The position numbers and the translations under genes are program-made. From positions 806,001 through 870,000 of the forward strand of contig JAKSGN010000006.1 of the NCBI GenBank assembly GCA_024180945.1: a DNA stretch of 64,000 nucleotides, read 5' to 3'. Positions 46,413 to 57,375 of the stretch are shown one piece after another (the first letter of the stretch is position 1; each line of letters starts with the position of its first letter). The notes beneath the pieces were generated by a model that ran no database searches, was not told where the DNA came from, and saw only the letters and a list, made by a program, of their open reading frames with translations. Source of the DNA: Macrophomina tecta. Lineage: Eukaryota; Ascomycota; Dothideomycetes; Botryosphaeriales; Botryosphaeriaceae.

Positions 46413-48586
46413 CGGATGGGTGGACTGGGAAAATAGGATGGCTTCCCACCTCGGGCGTTACGGTCTTTTCTGGATTAGGGTTCGAGCGTATGCTGTGGTG
46501 CTGGGGGGAATCGAGGGTGCTTGCAATTCTTTCTACAAACTAGGTATTCGTACATGTGGTCATACACTTCGGCTGAGGGAATGCTGAATGCTTTTGCCCG
46601 GTTCTGGTGCTTGTGGTCCCGCGCTCAGCGGATACGCGTGACAAAGAGTCCCTCGTGATGATGTCGCCTGCTTTGTCGTCGACTGGGGAGGTCAAATTAG
46701 TGCGCAACCCCCTCGCTTTCCGAACCTCTCCTCGTCGTCGAGCAATGTCGGTCTTGCAGCATATCCATGGAATAACTCTGTTGGTCCGTTTGGGTTGAAT
46801 GTCTCGCGCTCTTCGGTGATTCGGGCTTTTCCACCACAGGACGGTTGTGCTGAGCACCCTGTGCCTTAGTTTTCGTGACGGGATTGGACAGAGTATGATG
46901 AAAAATCGTGGCAGGAAGAAGTAATGATTATGGGCCTTAGCCAAAGGAGAGGGGGGGTTGGGTTTGCGGGTAACATGATGATTTGATGTTGCGGTGAGGA
47001 AAGACCTGCGTATACAATCTTGATCAAACCTTTCTCTGTCGGGCGGTATGTGCATGGTATGGCGGAAGGAACACGAGAAGCACCAGATATGACTCTTCTC
47101 GACAATATCAACCCATCTGAAGGCAAGAAGGCTCGCAAGATATGGGAAAGCTTGTTTTGTAGAATTCTTCAAGGCGCCCCCCTGCTGCTCTCGGAGTACG
47201 AAGCTGGCTCAAGATATTACCGGAATGCGAAGCGCAATAACCGGACCAAAAAGTAACGATTCCTGGTGGGAGGGATGATATTGCTTCGTTGGCTCTACCA
47301 CTTCAACCCGAGCTGCAGATGGAGAAACAGTAGCATGTAGAAAATTCATGCGAAAGGGCACTCACTAGTCCTCCCTAGTGGACTATTGCAGTTGGCATCT
47401 TCTGTGACTAATAATGAGTCCAGACAAAGTTCGAAGGGCAGCGTTGACTAGCTTCGTGAAATCAGACTCTGTGCAGTGGAGATGCTTGCCCGTGATTCTT
47501 GGTTTCATGCCTTGTTCTCATAATCAATATCTTCGCTGCAAAATTCTGGTATTCTGACCGTGTTGTACTCAAGCTAGATATCAGACAAGACGTTGCTTTC
47601 AGACTGTCGCAGAATCCTTTTGAGAAATACTGCAGCATTGCCACCATGAATGCCCCTTCATAATGTGCTCGCTGATGGTGGTGATCCGATTGATTATAAT
47701 GCGATGAGTATGTCCACCATTGTTTGTGAGCTTGGATGACGATTGAATACGCAATTGTTTTATTTTTTGTATACCTGAACTTTGCCAAGAGGACAGGGAA
47801 CCGTTAGGGTCCACATTCTATTGTAGAGAAAAGATTATTTGCCAGCCGTTTGTAGTCTGTACCGAACTTAAGACGTTGTACAGATTAATTTATATGTGCT
47901 GGGAACCTCTTACTACAACTTCCTCAGGCTCCATATCGGTAATAACAGTGTATATAGTACAGCTGGCTTATACCGTGCTACTTGCTGTGGCCATCAGCCT
48001 CTTAAGTAATCTCGTTACGCCGCACGCGGTAGTCTACTAACCCTGCTGCTGCATAGTAATATATTAGAACAATTGCAGTGATAGCTTATTCTAACGGGGC
48101 AGTAAATTCACAGCCACTGGTTATTAGGGCGCTAGACATCGTAGAAAGCGCAGTCAGACGCGCTAGATATAAGATCGTAAGCTTTTCACTACCCAGGTAT
48201 CCGGAGGCCCTCTAGTTCCTTTCCGGGGCATACTTCATAGACGTGCGAGCTTCGATTACTTACTCAACTAAGCACGTACGCGCCGTCTTCCTGTGAGGCT
48301 GGTTTTCCAGTGCAGGCGTCCTGGTCTGTAAATTCTTTTCCCCGGCTAAGGCAGACCGCTTCACGCACGTAAGTATTACGAATCTTGGAGCATTGGGTAG
48401 AGCTAGGGAAGCTCCCCGCTGTACAGATGCGGCAAGAAAGTTAGGCGAAGTGTACTAGGCTCAGCAGAGCACGCAAAAGGCGGTTCTGGAAATATAGATA
48501 TGAGCGTCCAAGCTACATACCCGTTTTACTTTAAGAAACTGACGTTCTTTCGTTGCCTTCACAAGCCATCATCACCGAATCACACC
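46413..48586. other. Intergenic, 2.2 kb, ending in an AT-rich TpA-heavy block
   Basis: 46413-47300 is ordinary 3' flank. From about 47800 to 48480 the sequence is rich in TpA steps and in-frame stops in all frames, as expected of a decayed or mutated repeat. No coding remnant could be recognised. Confidence 0.4.
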
Positions 48587-50944
48587 TCACTTCCTCCTAT
48601 CAAACCTCACACCACCCTCAACACGAAGCCCGTACTTCTCGATCTTCCCTGTCGGCGTCCTCCTAATCTCCTCAACCCGTTCAAGAACATCTGGGACCTG
48701 AAACCGCGCCATATGTGTTCTCGCCCACTCCCACAAACCCCTCTCATCAACCACACTGCCCTCTCTCAATTGCACCACAACTTTGATGTCTTCTTCCGTG
48801 CCTTCTCCAAATTGGCTCGGAATACCATAGGCTGCTGCTATGACGACGTCGGGATGCTGTAGGAACTCCTCTTCTACTTCAGAGGCGTTAACGTTTTCGC
48901 CGCGCCGGCGGATGACATCCTTCACGCGGCCGAGGAAGTACACATTTCCAGCTTCATCAACTTTGGCGAGGTCGCCGGTGTGCAGCCACAGGGAGCGGAA
49001 AGCCGAGGCTGTGCTGAAAGCATCGTTGAAATAGCCGTCGAAGAACCCATTGGGCTGATCGCTGCGAAGGAGCAAATGTCCCAACGTGTTCGGAGGTACT
49101 TCTTCGTCCATGTCGTTCGCAATGCGTAGCTGGAAGCCTCTCCGCAAACGGCCGCACGACCCGTATGGGAGCTCGCCCTGCTGAATGATAGGGAGGCCAG
49201 CCTCGACGCTTCCGTACAGCGTAACGAGGGGATGACCAAACCGCTCTTCGTAGTCCTTGGCGAAGTGGGGTATCGGCACGCCCCATGCAAGTCGGACTTT
49301 GTGATCACAATCGCGCGGACTCGGGGGTTGTTTGTACGTGAGTGCGAGGGTTGCGCCCATGAAATCGTAGACTGTAGCGCCCATGCCGCGTATCTCGTCC
49401 CAGAATTTGCTTGGACTGAAGCGAGCGGAGAGGGCGGCGACGGCGCCTAGCAGGATGGCTGGTACCACCGTAAGTGCAGTGGCGTCGGCGTGGAATAGGG
49501 GAAAGGGACAATAGAGGACGTCGTCTTGTCGTAGTAAACATCCTTCGATCAAACCCTTGGCTTGGAGGATGAAGTATTCGTGGGATAGGACGCAAGGTTT
49601 TGATCGTCCTGATGTGCCGCTCGTATACAGAAGAGCTGCTGTCGTCGCGGACATAACCTTAACGTGGGTATCGATTGCTTCTCCAGCATCCATAAGACGA
49701 GAGAATGCATTCACGGAAGCGCCCTCTCCGCCCTTGACATAAATAGAATCGCTATGGACGACACCTAATGCTTGGAGCTCGGGTAGCATTTCTGCATCTA
49801 CAACCGCGATCTTCGGGTTAGCGGCCTCAACAACGCGTCTCAAGGTGATCGACTTGAGTTCCACGTTGACAGGCACATATACAGCACCCAGCCTGTTCGC
49901 TGCTAGCCAGGAATACACCATCTCGACACTGTTGCGCATCATTACGAGCACTCTGTCATTGCATTGGACGCCGGCTCGCTGTAACCCTCCAGCCAGTTTT
50001 CGTATCGCCTCGTTGCACTGTGAAAAGCTGATATCGGCACCGGACATTCGGAGAAAGGTCCGGTTGGGAAATTCTGTCACAGCATACTTGAGGGCGCTGT
50101 TGATGTCTCTGATCGGACGATCCCTTGTTTCGTGGCTCACTCCATCCGCGGTAGTAACACCAGGAGTCGTCTTCTTGGAGGCGGGAGCCTTTCGGGTGGC
50201 GAAATTTGCAAAGGCTTGATCCGCATCGCTTTGAGCAAAGCAGTAGCTCGCCACGTTGACCTCATCCTGGAGACAAGCCTCAAGGTTTGGGAAGACGACC
50301 CGCTCCAGCTGCATCTTCGAAGACGCCATCGCAATCGCCGGGAGTGCAGCCAACTGGACGGCAAGTTCTTCTGCACGACGCTTTGGATCCTCGGCAACCT
50401 CGGACAGCATACCTAGCTTCAGTGCCTCCCCGGCGTCCACCCACCGTCCAGTGATCAGCAACTCTTTTGCCTTCAAGAGCCCCACAAGCTGAGTGAGACG
50501 CAGACTGATTCCGCCGGTAACAGCATGGCCGAGAGTCACTTCCGGGAACCGAAACTTCGCATTGGGTCCTCCGATGAGAAAGTCAGCGGCCAATGCAATT
50601 TCCGCCCCTCCGCCGATAGCAAAGCCTTGGACGGATACGACTACCACGGCCTGCGAGGAGGAAGTAAGCCGCGTGATGTCCTGGAGTTTGCTGAACGCCT
50701 CTCTGAGCTCTTTGGCGGAGCCGGTTCTCGGCGCAAGCGTCTGCTTCAAATCTTCGCCTGCGCAAAAGGAACGGTCACCAGCGCCCTCGAGCAGAATGAC
50801 GCGGGCATCTTGGTGGGAGCGGAGGGCACTTGTGAGCCCGTCAAGGAGATCGGCATTGATCGCGTTTAGTGCGGAAGGTCGGTTCAGTGTGATTTTAACA
50901 ACATAAGGTCCTGGAAAGCTCACGAGGATTGGAGAGTCCGCCAT
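48587..50944 (-). CDS. Crotonase / acyl-CoA ligase fusion enzyme
   Basis: A single-exon frame of 785 residues on the minus strand. Residues 1-~260 are an enoyl-CoA hydratase/isomerase domain. Both oxyanion-hole loops (SFCAGEDL and GFAIGGGAEIALAAD) and both catalytic Glu positions of hydratases (FPEVTLG and AKELLITG) are kept. Residues ~275-785 are an AMP-forming acyl-CoA synthetase with all core motifs: LLYTSGTSGRSKP, YGSVEAG, WLHTGDLAKVDEAGNVYFLG, RRRGENVNASEVEE and the adenylation lysine in RTPTGKIEKYG. The ligase half resembles CaiC-type ligases, and CaiD is a crotonase, so a carnitine-like or short unsaturated acid could be the substrate; this is inference. The natural order of activation then hydration would be served by one chain. 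It is divergent (449 bp) from a thioesterase and near a Zn2Cys6 regulator. Lack of introns is unlike its neighbours. Confidence 0.88.
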   Translation of the reverse strand: MADSPILVSFPGPYVVKITLNRPSALNAINADLLDGLTSALRSHQDARVILLEGAGDRSFCAGEDLKQTLAPRTGSAKELREAFSKLQDITRLTSSSQAVVVVSVQGFAIGGGAEIALAADFLIGGPNAKFRFPEVTLGHAVTGGISLRLTQLVGLLKAKELLITGRWVDAGEALKLGMLSEVAEDPKRRAEELAVQLAALPAIAMASSKMQLERVVFPNLEACLQDEVNVASYCFAQSDADQAFANFATRKAPASKKTTPGVTTADGVSHETRDRPIRDINSALKYAVTEFPNRTFLRMSGADISFSQCNEAIRKLAGGLQRAGVQCNDRVLVMMRNSVEMVYSWLAANRLGAVYVPVNVELKSITLRRVVEAANPKIAVVDAEMLPELQALGVVHSDSIYVKGGEGASVNAFSRLMDAGEAIDTHVKVMSATTAALLYTSGTSGRSKPCVLSHEYFILQAKGLIEGCLLRQDDVLYCPFPLFHADATALTVVPAILLGAVAALSARFSPSKFWDEIRGMGATVYDFMGATLALTYKQPPSPRDCDHKVRLAWGVPIPHFAKDYEERFGHPLVTLYGSVEAGLPIIQQGELPYGSCGRLRRGFQLRIANDMDEEVPPNTLGHLLLRSDQPNGFFDGYFNDAFSTASAFRSLWLHTGDLAKVDEAGNVYFLGRVKDVIRRRGENVNASEVEEEFLQHPDVVIAAAYGIPSQFGEGTEEDIKVVVQLREGSVVDERGLWEWARTHMARFQVPDVLERVEEIRRTPTGKIEKYGLRVEGGVRFDRRK

Positions 50945-51393
50945 TATGGTAGTTCAGGTGGGTGAGGAGACTGTACGAAGACGGGGAATAAGTATAACAG
51001 GCTTCACCACTCACCTTTGTTCTTACTTATAAAGAGGAAGATCAAAGTGACGCCAGAAATATTACATCGCTAAATGAATCATCGTATGCTTGAGTTGACT
51101 ACAGACCCAGATTGAGCTCGGCCGTGGATTAGCAGATAGGTGGAGAAGGCGGACGTTGGTCTAACCGAAAAGAGAAAACGAGGGCATCCATAGCGAGCTG
51201 CATTAGCACCCATGCTCTAGGAGCAGACTATTGCGTGTCGGAACAGAAATCCGATACAACGTGTACTTACTGAGAGCGAGAAGTCGATGAACGCCAGCGC
51301 GTCAAGTCGCGGTTCGCAATTGTTATAAAAAGGCGTCGGTGAACTCTGAATCTTCGTTGTTCACCCGGAAATCACTGCAAGTGCGTTACAAAA
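50945..51393. promoter_or_regulatory. Divergent promoter between the fusion enzyme and the thioesterase
   Basis: 449 bp between the two start codons. If the Zn2Cys6 regulator next door controls both, its CGG-type sites should be here; no convincing pair was identified by eye. Confidence 0.45.
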
Positions 51394-51966
51394 ATGGATG
51401 AAACGACAATGACGATTCAAGACAGTTTTGAATCTTCGCCCGAATCGCTCATTTCCACCCACCCAGCCGTGAATGAAATTCGACGGCGTCGGAAGTTTCA
51501 AGAAAGTCGACATGTCCTCCGCATCGGTGCAAACGACCTCCCGTACAATCTCACCCAAACGACGCTCAGGGGCCCCGATATGATATCTAGGGAACCACGT
51601 GTGTTTACAGATGACGAATCCGGGTCGCTCATCGCCTTCTACCATCTTGGCTTGAAGCTCGCCGGACATTCCAAGATCGTCCACGGAGGGCTGGCCGCGG
51701 TCTTGCTGGACGAATGCATGGGCCGGGCGTGCTTCCCAAGGCTTGTAGGGAAAGTGGCCGTGACAGCGAAGCTCGACCTCAGCTACAAGAGTCCAATCCC
51801 GGTGAACAGCGTCGTCGTCATCCGAGCTGACACGACCAAGGTGCAAGGGCGAAAGGCATGGGTAGAAGCCAGGATTGAAGATGCTCGTGAAGGTACTGTG
51901 TTGGTGGAAGCGGAAGCGCTCTTCGTCGAGCCAAAGTGGGCCGCCGAGATGGCGAAGGTGTTGTAA
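51394..51966 (+). CDS. Hotdog-fold thioesterase (PaaI/THEM4-like)
   Basis: A single-exon frame of 190 residues. The hotdog core lies at ~75-185 with the family signature HGGLAAVLLDECMGRACF. The strand pattern VAVTAKLDLSYKSPIPVN and VVVIRADTTKVQGRKAWVEA follows, then VLVEAEALFVEP. Such enzymes hydrolyse acyl-CoA thioesters, often to release a pathway product or recycle CoA. The N-terminal ~70 residues are variable and hydrophilic with no clear targeting signal. The setting, divergent from a crotonase-ligase fusion and convergent with a regulator, suggests it ends the same acyl-CoA route. The stop is 19 nt from the stop of the opposite-strand regulator gene, so the 3' ends must overlap. The substrate cannot be told. 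Confidence 0.85.
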   Translation: MDETTMTIQDSFESSPESLISTHPAVNEIRRRRKFQESRHVLRIGANDLPYNLTQTTLRGPDMISREPRVFTDDESGSLIAFYHLGLKLAGHSKIVHGGLAAVLLDECMGRACFPRLVGKVAVTAKLDLSYKSPIPVNSVVVIRADTTKVQGRKAWVEARIEDAREGTVLVEAEALFVEPKWAAEMAKVL

Positions 51967-51985
51967 GCAGTATAGGGAGCCGAGT

Positions 51986-53860
51986 CTAGACTAGCAACAC
52001 GTCACAATCGAGCTCTTGCATCACATCCCTCCATTCGATTGCAACCATGCCTTGAGCAATTCCAGACAGCCTGGACTGGGTCTCGCGTCTTTCCCAGACT
52101 TCCTCGACTATACGTCGCACTGAGGCTCGGTTGCCAAGACCAAACGACGTAGCCCAGGCAAGCCATTCCCGCGCTGACACGATATCTGTGTCTGTGGTTG
52201 CTTCCACCGCGGCCATGAACGCCGGCCATATCGAGAAGTTTCCACAGCTGCAGGCATAGAACGTCGATACATTGTCAAATACTCTTGAAACATAATCCTT
52301 GACTGTTTGTGGAGGAACATTGAGAATGGTTCGATAGAGGTAGATGTATGTCGCGTAGACAAACGAGATGCGTTGGGCATGTGAAGGATGAAGATGCAAA
52401 GCATCTTCATCTTCTCTGCTAGTCTCCTCCTGCTGGGGAATCTGCTGCATGGGGCCAAGAGTGTCTCTCAGGCAGATGTTTAGCTGAGCGAGAGTCTCTT
52501 CCAGGAACGCTTCGGTGGTAACGTCGCCGAAGCCTTTGCCGGCCTTCCGGAACTCGGAAATGCCGGCAATACATTTCAATATAGCGGGCGATGCACCGAT
52601 AGTAAACCCAAAGTCGAATGTGGACATAATCGCACCGAGGTCACCCGAACTCTCATTGATGCGAACCGTGTTGCGGGCACTTCTGCTCCCCGCAATGTTT
52701 GAAGTTTCGCTAATGATTTTGATGATGTTCAGACTTTGAATTGAGATGCAAACGAAATCCGTAACCTTCCACGGCTCGCAAGCTCGATATTGTTCGAACA
52801 ATTCCCATGCGCCCTGGAGGTGATGTCTCCACTTTCGAGACTCGCCACAATATGTTTCCGCGAAGACAAGGGTCATGATTGATGCCAGCAGTGCTCCGAA
52901 GTCGTTCACCTTGTCGCCGATCACGAACATAAGTTGCCGTATGGCCGCTGCGTAGTGCCGACAACCGGTAGCTGCCATTGCATCATCGCCAGCTCTGAGA
53001 TTAGAGATGTTGAAAGCGGCCTGAGACAGCATGGCGTGATACAGTGCTGCCTGGTCCGGAAAGGTGCGACCACGCGCAACAGCGGGGTAGTGCAGCTCCC
53101 ACGGATTGCGCGCGTGCTCATAAGGCATCATGATCGCCGCCACATGGCTGACGTAATGGTGGAAGAGTGATCGTTCGGCCGGGGTGGTGTCCGGAAACGC
53201 CTCCAATGCGTGCGGGGTTTGATTTGCGAAGCTCACCGCGAGTCCTGCCAAAGAGTCCATTCCGAGCTGTGCAGAGGAGTCCTGGATTGGAAGCTCTGCA
53301 AAGCAGTTCATGCCGAGGTCTACAGAGGAGTCAATTTGAAGGTCCAGTGGTAGTTCGACCTCTGACTCTGCCCCAGCCTTCAGCGCACAGGGCGGAGCGA
53401 CAGCAAATGTGAAGAAGGGGTTGTGCTGCACTGGCTGCAATGGCCCGAGGGCGGAGTCTCGTGTGTTGTTTTCGTCGCATTGGGCGACCAAAAGATCCAC
53501 AAGATCAGGTGAGAGTGTTGGGAAGCCCGCCCAAGTCGACTCGCAATGCAATGCTCGCCGACCATCTGATTGCTGCACGTGACTGTCGGCCTCTACCCAG
53601 ATGAATTTCTGAGCAAATCCGGAGCACTCTGCGCCGATTCGCTGGCAGTTATTGCACGCCGGCTTGGTCTCATCGCACTATAGGCCCCGCATCAGGCTCT
53701 GCGCATCAAGACGTTTCCTGGTAGACGGTCTTACCTTGACCTTTCGCGATCTGCATTTCCAGCAGCCCTGTGCACCGTCTTAGCATGGCAACCTTGGGCG
53801 AGGCAGCCGCCAGGAGCTCGGAAGACATACCGTAAAGGTTCGGTTGCGCGGGCGGGGCAT
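51986..53860 (-). CDS. Zn2Cys6 transcription factor with fungal-specific regulatory domain
   Basis: Three minus-strand exons, 53860-53831 (10 codons), 53767-53735 (11 codons) and 53677-51986, give 584 residues; introns of 63 and 57 bp are GT-AG. The first two tiny exons are needed to complete the zinc cluster: GCWKCRSRKVK joins CDETKPACNNCQRIGAEC, giving the exact spacing C-x2-C-x6-C-x6-C-x2-C-x6-C. A long middle homology region follows (~190-560), with MMPYEHARNPWELHYPAVAR, HAMLSQAAFNISNL and WRHHLQGAWELFEQYR, resembling the Fungal_trans_2 type. It is a nuclear DNA-binding activator or repressor. Its position beside the thioesterase and the crotonase-ligase fusion suggests it is the pathway's own regulator. 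Confidence 0.88.
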
Positions 53861-55434
53861 GCTTGGACCAGCACGTCAGTGTGGACAGGGCAGGAGAGCG
53901 GGTGCTCGGTATGAGCTGTTGTTGAAGAAGACATCCATCTTATGGGCGGAGATAGGTGTCCAAGAGTGAGATTGGGAGCCGGGTGGGGACAAGATGGCAC
54001 TAGGATGCGCTTTCCGCTGTCGGTGCAAGCGCGTCGCTATTGACTTCCATGCTGTCCGAATCGGGACTAGACTGACTCGTCTCCAACAGCTCCTGCGCGC
54101 TCGCCGTCGGCATCCTCGACTCCCCCTCATGCCAGGGGCTGTTGCAGAATGTTGACTGGCATCCCGTTCGACCACTCTCTGCTATCTATCTGATCACTGC
54201 AACTCGCATTCTCGCCGTCTCTAGCGTTCGGACCATGCCTTGTCCTTATCGATCGGGGTACTGTGCTACACAAATCAAATGATAAGCGCGTCCCACATTC
54301 TACTATCCTTTCCGCTGCTGTCAGAACCCTGGCTGCCGCCTGGCAGTCGGGTGGCACTCCATTGCACCAACCAGTCTGCAATGCTCCTAAGAAGATCGGC
54401 AATACCGCCAACTACTAGTTAAGGTACGTGGTTAGTTCTCTTATGGGCAAAAGATATTTTTCACATACTTTTTGCCCAGTTGGACGGCTTCCACAGATTG
54501 CAGGGGTTTTAACAGGCAAATACATATCGCGGCTGTCTTTCGAAACGGCCCTGCCGTAAGTTAGCTGAAAGCTCGTGCGGAGTAGCCTCCGCCGGCATCC
54601 CGATTGGGAAACTTATATAACAAGCTCTTGGTGTTAAGCTCATTAGGCCGTGCCTCCGCACGTATATGACGCCTCTCGCCGCCCACCCTTAGACTGGTAA
54701 ACACTTTACTTAAAGTGCCAAGACATTAAAGTAATTAACAAAGTAACTACCCTTACTTACTTATGCCTCGTAAATCTTGATGTTACGAACACGCCTCAGT
54801 ATGTAGAGTTTTTGGGGCAAACCAGCCACCAGGCTGGTTATTGCTGTACCTTTTGTCGACTGGGAGTGGTTCCACCAGTTGACGTGAGGTTGGCCGAATG
54901 GTCTTACAGCACCGACTGAAACCCAACACGGTCGGACCGTTGTAACATTAGGATCCTTGGAGGCAGAGGCTCGCCGTTACACACCGATCAACCGCTGTTG
55001 CAAAATTAATTGTCAGAATATGCCCGCGCCATGAGAATAGGAGGCACCTGTCTGCTTCACGGATGAGACCGGGACAGGCTTCATATAAATGCATGTGTCC
55101 TTGGGGTGGCACTCGAAAAGGGATGCAGAACGACTAAGATTTTGATGAGTAAACAATCCACATCCTCTCCCTCCCGCGGAAGCACCGGGATGCGGGAGCG
55201 CATTTCAGAGACCGGTGTTGCCAAACATATCCTATAAGGTTCATAAAAAGATCCCTGCTATGAAAAATTAAGCCCGGTACAATTAGCATAGCATTTTAAT
55301 TATCGTGGCAACCAGGCTCAGCCCTGGTATTGGTTTCTTAACTCCCATGCAGCGCTCTGCCACACAATTTTCCTTCTAAGTGCCACGTGAACCCCCCCCC
55401 CCCCCACAACAACCCACGTCTTTCCGTGTCCCTT
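53861..55434. other. Intergenic, 1.6 kb, AT-rich in places, with an LTR-like remnant
   Basis: The left 550 bp is the regulator's promoter side. From 54420 on the sequence becomes AT-rich with repeat character and contains the LTR-like block listed separately. A C-run of about 14 lies near 55392-55405. No gene recognised. Confidence 0.4.
54781..54981 (+). repeat. LTR-like remnant (possible solo LTR related to the Gypsy element)
   Basis: The block starts TGTTACGAAC and ends GCCGTTACA, the same ends as the complete LTR at 59033-59521 (TGTTACGG...CGTTACA). Its last ~35 bp, including GGATCCTTGGAGGCAGAGGC, closely match the LTR end. It is only 201 bp against 489 bp, and no 5 bp target duplication is visible (CTTGA before, CACCG after), so it is an internally deleted or related shorter copy. 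Confidence 0.65.
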
Positions 55435-57375
55435 CTACAACCCATCCTCAATCCTCTTCACGGGCTTGAGCTTACACATCAAAGGATTCTTGTCCCAGAC
55501 CACATAAACGCGCTGGTCATTCCACTTCTCGCTTTCCGGACAGAGCTCGAGATCATAGTGCCAAAGCACGTTCGCCAGAACATGGCGCATCTCATGGTAA
55601 GCCAGGCTGGGTGCACGTCAGTAAATCTCCCTTCGAATCCTACGATCCGTAGCCAAAAAGAAGGAAACGCGGAGCCAAGTAAGGCAAAACAACTCACTTC
55701 TTCCCGACACAGTTCCTCGGCCCATGACTAAAAGGCTTCACCACGTCCAGCACATCCTTATTAAACCGCTCTTCCCTCTGCTCCGGCAACCACCGCTCCG
55801 GCACAAATGAATCGGGCTCGCAAAAGTTCTCGGGCGAGTGATAGGCGGCGTAGTGGCTGACGTACACGCTCGCCCCACCAGGCACGTTCTCGCCGCACAC
55901 GACGCGGCCCGGGGGGGGGGGGAACGAGTCGCGGAAGGCCGGCGGGAACGGGCGGATAGATGCGCAAGCCCTCCGACAGGCAGGCGTTCAAGTAGGGGAG
56001 ACGGCCTAGGGTGGCCATGTCCATATCCTGAGGGCGGGCGAAGGCGGAACGGACCTCGCGCGTTAGCTTCTCCAGCGTGGCCGGTTTGCGCAGTAGGAAG
56101 AACGTCAGGCCGGACAGCAGCGTTGCCGTGGTCTCGGTGCCGGCGATCATGAGCGTGGCGCCGTCGGCGTACATCTCCGCGAAGCTCAGCCCCTTGCCGT
56201 CGGCCTCATTATGGCGCAGGACGAAGGACCAGATATCGGGCCGGTCGGTTTTCCTCGCGAGACGGGCATCGACGCGATTTTCGGAGTAGCGGGCGTGGGC
56301 CTTACGCCTCTCCATAAGCGAGGATGGAAGCAAGAAGCGCTGGAACAAGGCGCCGAGCGAGGGGAAGTTGCTGTGGATAGTAGCGATATAGACGAGGGCC
56401 TTGACTGAAGCCATTATATTGCGTACCCACGGCGTATAATCCGAATTTTCGAGCAGGCCAAGCGCCTCGCCGTAGGTTAAGTCGGCAATGATATCGAAGG
56501 CGATATAGTTATACATACGCACCATGTCGACAGGCGTAGAGGCCTGAGCGCTCGCGCCTAATTTGTCGACAAGCATATTAACATATTTGCGCATAAGTGG
56601 TTCTTGATCGCGGAGAGCCGTCTCAGAGAAGGCGTGTGCGAGGAGGCGGCGGTGACGGGCGTGGTCCTCGTCGTTTGTCCTAGGGAGATATAAATGTTAA
56701 ATTTGCGTAAGCACTTAAATCCGCCCCAAAGACGCAACCAAAGATCGTATTTCAAGAGAAGTGCAGTATCCAGCCGTACTAATCTTTTTGTTTTATATAG
56801 TACGAAACGCAAGACTCACCTAAGTATACCGTTGGACCCAGAGGAATCGGGTCCATAAGCTATTAAATCTAGAGTAGTTATGAGTACGGCATGCTTTAGC
56901 GTAGGCCCTAAATACGTACCCTTAGGCATCCCTCCTTTCCCTGCAAGCTTGTGGCCGTAGATATCTCTCCACGCATCGACCGATGTAAACGAGAGTTGAT
57001 TAGGGGCAAGCCTTACGACCGGTCCATATTTACCGTGGCAGCTTTTTGTCCATCGAGCCTGAAGACCGCTGCAACGGTAGAAAACGAAAGGAAGCTTAGA
57101 TGCGATAGCGAGTTTAGGACCGGGAAATCTACGTAGAGGGTGGAAAAAGATATTGTAGACAATATCGTAGATGCTGTAAGAGAGCTTGTCGACACTATAG
57201 CTTTAGTGAAGAAAAAAATAAGAGGGGGAAAAGACAAAGAGGAGAAAGTAAAAAAAAAAAAAGAGGGAGAGGGGGGGGGGGAAGGCGGTTTATTCTGCCA
57301 TTCGAGAGTTGATGGACTTACCAGCAGCAGAGCAGCAGTATCTACGCTGAGGATTATTGTATTTGTGAGGAGCAT
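55435..57375 (-). pseudogene. Cytochrome P450 gene, frameshifted in a homopolymer
   Basis: Minus-strand exons 56920 to about 57190, 56820-56868, 55698-56679 and 55435-55606 are supported. All P450 landmarks are present: the anchor-side FFHPLRRFPGPKLA, KYGPVVRLAPNQLSFTS, DEDHARHRRLLAHAFSE, the I-helix AGTETTAT, the ExxR in SEGLRIYPP, FVPERW and the heme loop FSHGPRNCVGK. The frame breaks at a run of 12 G (plus strand 55911-55922); one base fewer would join GLPRLVPPPPG to RVVCGENVPGG. The 5' end is also unsettled: a hydrophobic ATG exon at 57375 ends at a good GTAAGT donor but does not meet the next exon in phase. P450s of this look (fungal CYP65-like) oxidise small molecules at the ER. The break could be a real mutation or a homopolymer read error. 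Confidence 0.8.
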
